DNA of 30,108 nucleotides. Origin: JARRON01 sp037383845 (GTDB taxonomy: Bacteria; Pseudomonadota; Gammaproteobacteria; Steroidobacterales; XN24). Below the pieces are notes generated by a model. It searched no databases. It saw only the letters and a program-made list of their open reading frames with translations, and was not told where the DNA came from. A program made the position numbers and the translations under genes. The DNA lies in NCBI GenBank assembly GCA_037383845.1, contig JARRON010000025.1, forward strand, positions 1 through 30,108, read 5' to 3'. Positions 6,582 through 14,698 of this stretch are shown here, one piece after another; the first letter of the stretch is position 1, and each line of letters begins with the position of its first letter.

Positions 6582-9011
6582 ATGTTCGGGCTCGTTGCGA
6601 CACTCTTTACCCTCGCCGTGATCGGAACCCTGGCCTTCCGCCGCAGCTCGCTGGCGGTCTGGACGGGTGCTGTCGCGGTCCTGATCCTCGTCATCCAGCT
6701 GGCCGGCGCGGGCTTCGCCTTCTGGCCCTGGATCCTGTTCGCGGCCGGCGCGGTCGTGCTGAACGTGCCGTCTCTCCGAATGGGGCTGCTCAGCCGGCCC
6801 CTCATGACGTGGTTCCGCTCGGTACTGCCGCCCATGTCCGCCACGGAGAAGGAGGCCATCGATGCCGGCACCGTCTGGTGGGACGCGGAGCTGTTCACCG
6901 GGCGGCCGGCCTGGAACAAGCTGCTGCGCACGCCGGCGGCGGAACTGACGGACGAGGAGCAGGCCTTCCTCGACGGCCCCGTCGAGGAACTGTGCCGCCT
7001 GCTGGATGACTGGAAGATCAACGAGGAGCTGAACGACCTGCCGCCGGAGGTTTGGGAGTTCATGAAGAAGGAACGCTTCTTCGGCATGATCATCCCCAAG
7101 ACCTACGGGGGCCTTGAGTTCTCTCCCCGGGCCCAGTCGGAAGTCGTCATGAAGGTTGCCAGCCGAAGCTCGGCGGGCGCCGTCACCGTCATGGTGCCCA
7201 ACTCCCTTGGCCCCGGCGAGCTGCTCATGCACTACGGGACGCAGGCGCAGAAGGACCATTACCTGCCGCGCCTGGCGCGGGGTGAGGAAGTGCCTGCGTT
7301 CGCCCTCACGGGTCCCTACGCGGGCTCCGACGCCGGTTCCATGCCGGACGAGGGCATCGTCTGCAAGGGCGAATACAAGGGCCGAGAGGTGCTCGGATTC
7401 CGGACAAGCTGGTCCAAGCGCTACATCACCCTGGCGCCGGCCGCGACCCTGCTGGGGCTGGCCTTCAAGGCCCGTGACCCGGACGGCCTGCTGGGAGACC
7501 GAAAGGAACTCGGCATTACCTGCGCCCTCATCCCCACCGACACGCCGGGCGTCGAGACCGGCGAGCGGCACCGCCCCCCCGCTGCTTTCCTCAACGGCAC
7601 GACCTACGGGAAGGACGTGTTCATTCCCATGGAGTGGATCATCGGCGGCCAGGAACAGGTGGGCCGTGGCTGGAAAATGCTCATGGACTGCCTCTCTGTC
7701 GGCCGCGCCATCTCCCTGCCGGCCCTGGGCGTCTCCGGCGGCAAGGTCGCTGCGCTGACCTCCGGCGGGTACAGCCGCATTCGCCGGCAGTTCCGGATTC
7801 CCATCGGCCGGTTCGAAGGCATCGAGGAGCCGCTGGCCCGGATCGGCGGCCGCACCTACCGTATGGACGCGGCCCGGGTGCTTACGGCCACGGCCCTGGG
7901 CCTGGGCGAAAAGCCGTCGGTGCTGTCGGCCATCCTGAAGTACAACAACACCGAGGGCATGCGGGAGGTCATCAACGACGCCATGGACATCCACGGCGGC
8001 AAGGCCGTCTGCCTCGGGCCGTCCAATTACCTGGCGACGACCTACCAGACCCTGCCGGTGGCCATCACCGTGGAGGGCGCGAATATCCTGACCCGGAGCA
8101 TGATCATCTTCGGCCAGGGCGCCATCCGCTGCCATCCCTACGTGCTGAAGGAGATGCTGGCGGCGGCGGACGAGGACGCCGAGCGGGGCCTCGCGGCCTT
8201 CGACCAGGCGCTGTTCGCCCATATCGGCTTCACCATCAGCAACCTGGTGCGCTCCTTCGTGCTGGCTCTCACCGGCGGTCGCCTGGCCGGCGGGCCGGAG
8301 CTGGGTCCGCTGTCGGCCTACGCTCGGAAGCTCACCCGCATGAGCGCCTCCTTCGCCCTTCTCGCCGATGTCGCCATGCTCACCCTGGGCGGCGATCTCA
8401 AGCGGAGAGAGAAGATCTCCGGGCGCTTCGCCGATGTGCTCAGCCACCTGTACATGGCCTCGGCCGTCATCAAGCGCTTCGAGGACGCTGGCCGGCCCGA
8501 GGTCGAGCTGCCTCTCGCCCGCTGGGCCCTTGAAGATTCCCTCGCGATCATCGAGCGGCAGCTCGACGGCATCCTCGGCAACTTCCCGGTGCCGGGCGTC
8601 GGCGCCGTGCTGCGGCCCTTCGTGATGCCCCTGGGCCGCCGACACAAGGGTGCAGGCGATGCGCTGGGACACGAGGTGGCCAGCCTGCTCATCGATCGGA
8701 CGGAAGCACGTCAACGGCTTACCGCCGGCATCTTCGTCCAGCGGAGTGCGGACGACCCCGTCGGCCTGATCGAAGTGTGCCTGGACAAGGTGCTTGCCTC
8801 CGAGCCCCTCGAGCGAAAGCTCGCCAAGGCGCTGAAGCGGCCGGTGGACCAGGCAGACCCGGAGCCCGTCCTGACCGAAGGCCTGGCTGCCGGCGTGATC
8901 ACCGAGGAGGAGGCGAACGTCGTCCGCGAGGCCGCCGCCCTCACGGCCCGGGTCATTGCCGTAGACGCCTTCGCCGGCGATACTCTCGCGACAAGGGCCG
9001 AGGCCGCCTGA
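6582..9011 (+). CDS. fadE: Acyl-CoA dehydrogenase, FadE type
   Basis: The 809-residue flavoenzyme carries out the first dehydrogenation of fatty acyl-CoA in beta-oxidation. It has the long FadE architecture (E. coli 814 aa): two N-terminal membrane helices (about residues 1-20 and 26-60), an N-terminal helical domain with FGMIIPKTYGGLEFS, a middle beta domain (ALTGPYAGSDAGS, TSWSKRYITLAP), and the catalytic C-terminal helical domain. The latter contains QVGRGWKMLMDCLSVGR, MDIHGGKAVCLG and TVEGANILTRSMIIFGQG. The final 220 residues are the FadE-specific extension. ATG 6582 has GGAGG eight bases upstream and begins the membrane segment. The same frame is open further left, but without a credible ribosome binding site. 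The gene is monocistronic, between a good promoter and a strong terminator. Confidence 0.97.
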   Translation: MFGLVATLFTLAVIGTLAFRRSSLAVWTGAVAVLILVIQLAGAGFAFWPWILFAAGAVVLNVPSLRMGLLSRPLMTWFRSVLPPMSATEKEAIDAGTVWWDAELFTGRPAWNKLLRTPAAELTDEEQAFLDGPVEELCRLLDDWKINEELNDLPPEVWEFMKKERFFGMIIPKTYGGLEFSPRAQSEVVMKVASRSSAGAVTVMVPNSLGPGELLMHYGTQAQKDHYLPRLARGEEVPAFALTGPYAGSDAGSMPDEGIVCKGEYKGREVLGFRTSWSKRYITLAPAATLLGLAFKARDPDGLLGDRKELGITCALIPTDTPGVETGERHRPPAAFLNGTTYGKDVFIPMEWIIGGQEQVGRGWKMLMDCLSVGRAISLPALGVSGGKVAALTSGGYSRIRRQFRIPIGRFEGIEEPLARIGGRTYRMDAARVLTATALGLGEKPSVLSAILKYNNTEGMREVINDAMDIHGGKAVCLGPSNYLATTYQTLPVAITVEGANILTRSMIIFGQGAIRCHPYVLKEMLAAADEDAERGLAAFDQALFAHIGFTISNLVRSFVLALTGGRLAGGPELGPLSAYARKLTRMSASFALLADVAMLTLGGDLKRREKISGRFADVLSHLYMASAVIKRFEDAGRPEVELPLARWALEDSLAIIERQLDGILGNFPVPGVGAVLRPFVMPLGRRHKGAGDALGHEVASLLIDRTEARQRLTAGIFVQRSADDPVGLIEVCLDKVLASEPLERKLAKALKRPVDQADPEPVLTEGLAAGVITEEEANVVREAAALTARVIAVDAFAGDTLATRAEAA

Positions 9012-9034
9012 CCCCCCGGGCGGGCCCGGTACGC

Positions 9035-9067
9035 AAGCGGCGCCCCTCGGGGCGCCGCTTTCTTTTT
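9035..9067 (+). terminator. Rho-independent terminator after fadE
   Basis: AAGCGGCGCCCC (9035-9046) pairs perfectly with GGGGCGCCGCTT (9049-9060), and the stem is followed by TCTTTTT. It lies 24 bases after the fadE stop. The convergent NnrU gene ends 15 bases beyond, and the A/T flanks may let it work partly in both directions. Confidence 0.92.
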
Positions 9068-9081
9068 GGGCCGCTCGCGTC

Positions 9082-9660
9082 CTAACCGAAAACGGGCATG
9101 CCGAAGAGCACGCGGTGGCCGCCGAAGGCCAGCCACGCCCACAGGCCGATGCCAATCACCACGGCCAGGATGTCGTTGAGCGGCCCGGCGGGCAGGGAGA
9201 GGTCCGAGCCGGCGTTCGCAGTGCGGCCCATGGCGCTGAAGAGCACCACCAGCGACCACAGGAAAAAAGCGCCGAACAGGATGGCGTCCGCCACCTGGCC
9301 GTTGGCCAGCAGGTGGGCGCCCGACCACAACACGACAGCCAGGGTCATGGGGTGACCCGTGGCCCGCCGGATCCGGCCGGGCAGATAAGCCGCCACCAGC
9401 AGCACCAGGGCCGGCAGGACTACCAGCGCCGCCAGGTGGCGTGTCCACACCGGCGGCGACCACAGCCAGTCGCTGGCGGGCTTGGCCTGGACGTAGCCTG
9501 CGATCAGCAGCCCCAGGCCGACGATGGACACCACGGAGTAGACGCCCTTCCAGCCCCACTTGCCCAGCCGCTGCATCATGGTCTCCCGGAAACCCGGGGC
9601 CACCACCCGCACCAGGTGGCTACCGAAAAAGATGACGACACCGGCGATGAGCATGGACAT
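9082..9660 (-). CDS. NnrU-family membrane protein
   Basis: The 192-residue protein has five or six hydrophobic helices. NnrU-family landmarks are FFGSHLVRVVAPGFRE near the N terminus, GWKGVYSVVSIVGLGL, SPPVWTRHLA, PGRIRRATGHPM and LWSGAHLLANGQVADAILFG. NnrU was named for a nitric oxide/nitrite metabolism context in Rhodobacter, but its biochemistry is unknown. Many members occur outside denitrification, and no nitrogen-oxide gene is seen here. The family is also related in topology to small membrane methyltransferase-like proteins. ATG 9660 starts directly before the first helix, with GAGG nine bases upstream; the open frame further up adds 19 non-conserved residues. It lies downstream of the GGDEF-EAL gene on the same strand. 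Confidence 0.85.
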   Translation of the reverse strand: MSMLIAGVVIFFGSHLVRVVAPGFRETMMQRLGKWGWKGVYSVVSIVGLGLLIAGYVQAKPASDWLWSPPVWTRHLAALVVLPALVLLVAAYLPGRIRRATGHPMTLAVVLWSGAHLLANGQVADAILFGAFFLWSLVVLFSAMGRTANAGSDLSLPAGPLNDILAVVIGIGLWAWLAFGGHRVLFGMPVFG

Positions 9661-9739
9661 GGGCTGGACCTCAGGGGATGTGCCGGGCGCAGGGTGCAAC
9701 CCGGTCTGCAGATTCAAAATGCTAACAGCCGGAGACGGC

Positions 9740-12436
9740 TCAGAGCAGGCCCTTGGCGGAGAACTCCGCCTCGAAGATACGCCGGGGTTCGCCGATCCCG
9801 TAGCCCTGGGCGTAGTCGACGCCCATGCCGCGCAGCATGGTCAGGATTTCGTCGCTTTCCACGAACTCGGCGATGGTCTGCTTCTGGGTCAGATGCCCGA
9901 TCTCGTTGATGGAGCGCACCATCTCCCGGTCGATGGGGTCGTGGAGCATCTCCTTCACGAAACTGCCGTCGATCTTCAGGAAGTCCACGGGGAAGTGCTT
10001 CAGGTAGCCGAACGACGACAGTCCCGTCCCGAAATCGTCCAGGGCGAACTTGCAGCCGAGTTCCTTGAGTGAACTGATGAACCGGCTGGCCTGGGAATAG
10101 CTGGCGATGGCCGCGGTCTCGGTGATCTCGAAGCAGATCTTGGAAGCATCGATGCCGCTGCGTTCGAACTGGTCTATGACGTAGGGGAGGAACTTGTCGT
10201 CTCCAAGGCTCTGGCCCGACAGGTTGATGGAGCACAGCGCCAGGCGCTCCCTCTCGTCGGCCTCCGACACCAGCCAGCGCAGGGCGTTGGCGATGACCCA
10301 CCGGTCGATGGCCGGGGTCAGCCCGTAGCGCTCCGCGGCGTTGATGAACACGTCCGGCGCCACCACGTGGCCCTGTTCGTCCCTCATGCGCAGTAGCAAC
10401 TCGTAATGAGCGCCCGTCTTGTTCTTGTCCTGCAGGGGCAGGATAGGCTGGCGGAAGAGCTCGAAGCGCGCCTCTTCCAGGGCATTGTTGATCCTCGCGG
10501 CCCACTGCATCTCCCGGCGGCGGCGCATCAGGTCGATGTCGTTTTCCTGCCAGGTATGGACACGGTTACGGCCGGCATCCTTGGCCGCCGCGCAGGCGCT
10601 GTCGGCGGAAGTCAAAAGCTCCGCCACGCTGGCGGTCTCCGGCGCGATGGGCACGACGCCGATGGACGCCCCCAGCCGGAAGCTTCGGTCTTCCCAGACG
10701 AAACGAAAATCCTGAACGGCCTTGAGCAGCGATTCCGCCGTCTCGATGGCCTCCTCCACCGTGCAGTTCTCAAGCAGCACGCCGAACTCGTCGCCGCCCA
10801 GGCGGGCCAGCGTGTCACGCCAGCGGATCTTTGACTTCAGCAGGGCGCCCAGCTGGCCGAGCATGGCATCGCCGGCAACGTGGCCGCAGGAGTCGTTGAC
10901 GATCTTGAACTGGTCCAGGTCCATGTAGCACAGGGCGTACTGGGCCTCCCGCGCACGAGCCATCTTCAGGCCCCGCTCGAGCCGGGCCTCGAACTCCCGG
11001 CGGTTGACCAGGCCCGTGAGCATGTCGTGGCTGGCGTGGTAGGACAGCCGCCGGTTCAGCTCCCGGGCCTCGCTGACGTCATGGAAGACGAGCACGCCGC
11101 CGGTCACCTGGCCGGAGTCGTTGCGGATGGGCGCGGCGCTGGACTCGATGTAGAGCTCGTTGCCGTCCCGGCGGATGAGCAGCGTCGGTCGGACGGACTT
11201 GTAGAGCCGGTCTCGGCGAATCGCCACCGAGAGCGGGTTCTCCATGGGTTCGCAGGTTTCTTCGTGGAAGCCGCGAAAGATCTCGTCCACCGGCCGGCCG
11301 GCAGCGTCGTCCAGGCTCCATCCGGTGAGATCCTCGGCCACCGGGTTCAGGTACTCGACGCGGCACTCGGCGTCGGTCGTGATCACCCCGTCACCGATGG
11401 ACTGCAGGGTGATCTGGGCGTTCTGCTTCTCCCGGAACAGGGCTTCTTCGTAGAGCTTCTGGTCCGTGATATCCAGCTCCACGCCCACCAGCCGCCGCAT
11501 CCGGCCGTCCTCGTCCACCTGTGCCTTGGCCCGGCTGATGACCCAGCGCCAGTCGCCGGACTTGTGCCGCATGCGGTGCACGCTTTCGAACAGGTCCGTC
11601 TTGCCCTCCAGGTGATCCCGGATCTTGCCCTGAACCCGCACCATATCGTCGGGATGCACGAGCTGCCGCCAGTCGGGCATGTCGTCGTCCAGCTCGTCCT
11701 CCCCGTATCCCATCATCGCCTTCCAGCGGGGGGAGAAGCGGATGGTGTTGGTGACCACGTCGAAATCCCAGACGCCGTCGTTGGAAGCGTGCCTGACCAG
11801 TTCTTCCCGCTCATGGATGTCGCCGAGCTCGTTCTCCATGGCCAGGCGGGTGAGGCCCGAGGAGAGTGAGGCGCCTACGAGCTTCAGCAGCAGGTAAACC
11901 TCGACGTCCCATTTCTCCACCGGGCGCGCGGACAGCACGGCCAGCACACCGCCCAGCTCCCCGCCCACGTTCAGGCCGGCGAACACCGCCCCGCCGGCGC
12001 CCAGGGAGGCCAGCAGCTCGGCTTCCGGCTGGAGTTCCGGCGCCAGGCGGCGGGCATCGCGGAGTTCGACCAGGCGCATGTGGCCCAGGCGTTCCCTGAG
12101 CCAGGGCACTTCCTCAAGACGGACGCCGGAGAGCCGCTCCGGCCGGCAGCCGGCCAGGACCGTAGACGCGTGGGAGATGCGATCGAAGGCTTCGCCGCGG
12201 GCGTCGAACAGGGCGAGGAACACCGAGTCGGCGCCGATGACGCCGCGCAGCGTCTCGAGCGCCTCTCCCAGGGCGCCCTCCGCCCCGAGCCCGTCGATGT
12301 TCAGCAGGTCCACCGCCACCTTGGTGACGGCGGGATTCAGCCCGATGCGGGAGGGAGAGGCCCGGCTCCTGCGAACCGCATCACCCAGGTCCGCGGAGAC
12401 CCGGGCTGCCGATTCAGGCGCATTATGCTCTGTCAT
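9740..12436 (-). CDS. GAF-PAS-PAS-GGDEF-EAL cyclic-di-GMP enzyme
   Basis: The 898-residue cytosolic protein has no membrane segment. A GAF-like domain covers about residues 45-190. A PAS/PAC (VWDFDVVTNTIRFSPRWKAM) covers 215-335 and a second PAS (SIGDGVITTDAECRVEYLN) covers 350-460. GGDEF and EAL domains follow. The GGDEF site is intact (547-551), with an allosteric RxxD site (R538, D541) five residues before it. The EAL motif is E679-L-L-L-R. Downstream catalytic blocks INLSGQS, FEITETAA, FALDDFGTG, DFLKIDGSFV, IAEFVES and QGYGIG are present, so phosphodiesterase activity is plausible. It may both make and break c-di-GMP in response to PAS/GAF signals. ATG 12436 is used and its ribosome binding site is weak. 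The gene is divergent from the hemolysin-family operon, 196 bases away. Confidence 0.95.
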   Translation of the reverse strand: MTEHNAPESAARVSADLGDAVRRSRASPSRIGLNPAVTKVAVDLLNIDGLGAEGALGEALETLRGVIGADSVFLALFDARGEAFDRISHASTVLAGCRPERLSGVRLEEVPWLRERLGHMRLVELRDARRLAPELQPEAELLASLGAGGAVFAGLNVGGELGGVLAVLSARPVEKWDVEVYLLLKLVGASLSSGLTRLAMENELGDIHEREELVRHASNDGVWDFDVVTNTIRFSPRWKAMMGYGEDELDDDMPDWRQLVHPDDMVRVQGKIRDHLEGKTDLFESVHRMRHKSGDWRWVISRAKAQVDEDGRMRRLVGVELDITDQKLYEEALFREKQNAQITLQSIGDGVITTDAECRVEYLNPVAEDLTGWSLDDAAGRPVDEIFRGFHEETCEPMENPLSVAIRRDRLYKSVRPTLLIRRDGNELYIESSAAPIRNDSGQVTGGVLVFHDVSEARELNRRLSYHASHDMLTGLVNRREFEARLERGLKMARAREAQYALCYMDLDQFKIVNDSCGHVAGDAMLGQLGALLKSKIRWRDTLARLGGDEFGVLLENCTVEEAIETAESLLKAVQDFRFVWEDRSFRLGASIGVVPIAPETASVAELLTSADSACAAAKDAGRNRVHTWQENDIDLMRRRREMQWAARINNALEEARFELFRQPILPLQDKNKTGAHYELLLRMRDEQGHVVAPDVFINAAERYGLTPAIDRWVIANALRWLVSEADERERLALCSINLSGQSLGDDKFLPYVIDQFERSGIDASKICFEITETAAIASYSQASRFISSLKELGCKFALDDFGTGLSSFGYLKHFPVDFLKIDGSFVKEMLHDPIDREMVRSINEIGHLTQKQTIAEFVESDEILTMLRGMGVDYAQGYGIGEPRRIFEAEFSAKGLL

Positions 12437-12591
12437 GCAGGATCCAACGCAGGGCCTGAAGTTCTCTCGGTAAGTCCTTGTTCTTGCCTGTCCTTTTGTC
12501 GGTGCACTTTAGACAGGACGACGCCAGATTACAAGATGTCGGAAAAACGCTTCGGGGACGCAGTTCACACTTGGCGATACCGACGGCGGAC

Positions 12592-12608
12592 GTTAAGGAA
12601 GGGCTAAG
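12592..12608 (+). promoter_or_regulatory. Direct repeat resembling a PmrA/QseB-type response-regulator box
   Basis: GTTAAG (12592-12597), five bases, then GCTAAG (12603-12608) give an 11-base repeat period. This is the layout of YTTAAK-N5-YTTAAK boxes bound by PmrA/QseB-type regulators. It ends 24 bases before the ATG of the first gene of the operon. AAGACT (12619-12624) could be a -10 with the box over the -35 region, which would put the transcript start at or next to the ATG. The regulator encoded downstream (16892-17551) is the natural candidate to bind it. Confidence 0.45.
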
Positions 12609-12632
12609 GGACGGCGGCAAGACTTGCGTCCC

Positions 12633-13232
12633 ATGAACGCCGTACTGACCGCTGCCGCCGAGCAGGAATGGTTCTGGGAAAGTGCCCGTCACGCCACGCC
12701 CCGGCATGATGACCTGGCCGCCTTTATACGTGAAGCCTACCGGAGCCATTTCGGTGCCAACCTGGCATCGCTGATGCCGGAACTGTGCGCGCTGCTGGAT
12801 CCCGACGGCCTTCCCCGGGCTGTGGCGGGCTTCCGGCATGCGGGCCGGGGACCGCTGTTCCTGGAACAGTACCTGGACCAGCCCGTGGAGGCGGCTATCT
12901 CCCTTGCCAGCCGCGAACCCGTCGACCGAGACAGCATCTGGGAGATCGGCAACCTGGCCACGCGCTGCCCCGGCGCGGCGAGGTTCTTCGTGCGCCGCGC
13001 GGCGCTGGAGCTTGCCGACCGGGGCGCGACCTGGGCGGTGTTCACCGGGACCCGCCGGGTCGTGGCCGTGTTCCGGCGGCTCCGGGTACCCCTGATCACC
13101 CTGGGCAGCGCCGATCCGGAACGGCTCGGCGACGACGCCGCGGGCTGGGGCAGCTACTACGATCACGCCCCCCGAGTTGTCGCCGGCCGGGTCTCCCTGG
13201 GGCTGGCCGCGACCCGCGAGGGCATCGGATGA
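12633..13232 (+). CDS. Thermostable-hemolysin-family protein (possible GNAT-like acyltransferase)
   Basis: The 199-residue protein has the features of the T_hemolysin family: an early acidic/aromatic segment with AAFIREAYRSHFGA, LPRAVAGFRHAG followed by PLFLEQYLDQPVE, the hallmark EIGNLA (E104-A109), and RRVVAVFRRL then LGSADPERL. The name comes from Vibrio delta-hemolysin, but the protein has no signal peptide and looks cytosolic. The region around EIGNLA recalls the core of acyl-homoserine-lactone synthase and GNAT folds, so an acyl-transfer role is my inference. ATG 12633 lacks a Shine-Dalgarno; a TTG three codons upstream is possible. Its stop overlaps the ligase start (ATGA). It is the first of five overlapping genes. 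Confidence 0.82.
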   Translation: MNAVLTAAAEQEWFWESARHATPRHDDLAAFIREAYRSHFGANLASLMPELCALLDPDGLPRAVAGFRHAGRGPLFLEQYLDQPVEAAISLASREPVDRDSIWEIGNLATRCPGAARFFVRRAALELADRGATWAVFTGTRRVVAVFRRLRVPLITLGSADPERLGDDAAGWGSYYDHAPRVVAGRVSLGLAATREGIG

Positions 13233-14698
13233 GCCTGATCCTGGACGCCCTATCGTCCGTCGACGCTGACCGTCCCACGCTCCTGGGCGGCGGCAGCGGA
13301 CCCGTCACGGCCGGCGGGCTGCTCCGCCGGGTGGACGACCTGGCGGCCAGCCTGGCCGCCCCGGGCGCCGTCGCCGTGGCGCTGGACAACTCACCTGAAT
13401 GGCTGGCCGTCGACCTGGCGCTGCTCGGGCTGGGGCGACCGGGCGTACCTGTCCCCCTCTGGTTCACGCCCGCCCAGGTCGGACACCTGGTGTCGGCGGC
13501 CGGCCTGTCCGCCTGGATCGGACGGTCTCCCCCTTCCGTGCCCCACGGCCGGGGCCGGGACCTGGGCGGCGGGCTCGGCCTGTGGCCCCTGGTCAGCGCC
13601 AACGAAACTCTCCTCCCCGCGGGCACGGCCAAAGTGACCTTTACCTCCGGCACCACGGGTCAGCCCCGGGGAGTCTGCCTGTCCGGCGCTTCCCTGGAAA
13701 AGATTGCTGCCTCGCTGGCCGACGTGGGGCGTGCCGCCGGTGTTCGGCGCCATTTGTGCGCCCTGCCTCTGCCCGTGCTGCTGGAGAACGTCGCGGGCGC
13801 CTGGGCGGGCATGCTGGCGGGCGCCGAAGTGGTGGTACCGCCGCTTGCCGAGCTCGGCATGAAGGGCGGCGCCGAAGTCGACGGTGCGCGGTTTGCGCGG
13901 GCGGTGCGAGCTCACCGGGCAGAAAGCCTGATTCTTGTGCCCCAGCTCCTTGCAGCCCTGGTCGCCGCCCTGGAAGCCGGCGCACCGATGCCTGGAGGCC
14001 TGCGATTCATCGCCGTCGGCGGGGCGCGCGTCCCGGCCGGGCTGCTGGCCCGGGCCCGTCGCCTGGGACTGCCCGTCCACGAGGGCTACGGGCTGTCCGA
14101 GTGCGGATCCGTAGTCTCGCTGGACGCCGAAGGCCTCCCCGGCGCCGGCGTCGGCCGACCCCTTCCCCATGCCCGGGTCAGCCTCGCGCCGGACGGCGAA
14201 ATACTCGTGGACGGTGAGCTGATGCTCGGATATGCCGGGCAGCCGGGCCGGGTCCGCCGGCCCTGGCCCACCGGCGACCTGGGCGCCATCGACGACCAGG
14301 GCAGGCTGCATGTCGCTGGCCGCAAGAAAAACGTCTTCATCACGTCCATGGGCCGCAACATCTCGCCGGAATGGATCGAAGCGGAACTCACCGCGGAGCC
14401 GGGCGTGTTCCAGGCCGCGGTGTTCGGAGAGGGCCTGCCCGGGCCGGTCGCGCTGCTGTCCGGACCGGGGCTGGACGAGGACAGGGCCCGGGCGGCAGTG
14501 GAGCGGGTTAGCAGCCGACTGCCGGACTACGCCCGTCCCCGCCGATGGCGGATCGCGGACGAGCCGTTCACGCCGGACAACGGCTGCGCGACCGCCAACG
14601 GGCGGCCGCGCCGGCCGGCCATCGAGACACGTTACCGGGACTGGCTGTACGGGCCATCCCCCGAGCCAGTTCCCAGCACGGAGATCACCCTTTCATGA
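13229..14698 (+). CDS. AMP-binding (acyl ligase-like) enzyme with altered A10 motif
   Basis: The 489-residue member of the adenylate-forming superfamily should activate a carboxylic acid, probably a fatty acid. Visible motifs are the phosphate loop TSGTTGQPRG (139-148), GYGLSECGS (A5), TGDLG (A7) and GRKKNVFITSMGRNISPEWI (A8 hinge). The A10 region reads NGCATANGRPRR; where long-chain acyl-CoA synthetases have lysine, this protein has R459. The N-terminal domain is short, so the protein is about 60 residues smaller than FadD. ATG 13229 overlaps the previous stop, and the stop overlaps the next start. The longer open frame upstream is the hemolysin gene read in another frame. Substrate unknown; family call secure. 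Confidence 0.88.
   Translation: MSLILDALSSVDADRPTLLGGGSGPVTAGGLLRRVDDLAASLAAPGAVAVALDNSPEWLAVDLALLGLGRPGVPVPLWFTPAQVGHLVSAAGLSAWIGRSPPSVPHGRGRDLGGGLGLWPLVSANETLLPAGTAKVTFTSGTTGQPRGVCLSGASLEKIAASLADVGRAAGVRRHLCALPLPVLLENVAGAWAGMLAGAEVVVPPLAELGMKGGAEVDGARFARAVRAHRAESLILVPQLLAALVAALEAGAPMPGGLRFIAVGGARVPAGLLARARRLGLPVHEGYGLSECGSVVSLDAEGLPGAGVGRPLPHARVSLAPDGEILVDGELMLGYAGQPGRVRRPWPTGDLGAIDDQGRLHVAGRKKNVFITSMGRNISPEWIEAELTAEPGVFQAAVFGEGLPGPVALLSGPGLDEDRARAAVERVSSRLPDYARPRRWRIADEPFTPDNGCATANGRPRRPAIETRYRDWLYGPSPEPVPSTEITLS

Noticed and set aside
6459..9155. A long leftward open frame (898 codons) opposite fadE, and similar long frames opposite the M17, pyrC, nadC and kinase genes
   Set aside because: They lie on the other strand of genes with unmistakable family motifs, are low in complexity (rich in G, A, H, Q, R) and lack recognisable domains. 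High GC content makes stops rare in such shadow frames.
12633..13232. A secreted hemolysin or toxin
   Set aside because: There is no signal peptide, no membrane-inserting segment, and it is locked into an operon of cytosolic enzymes.
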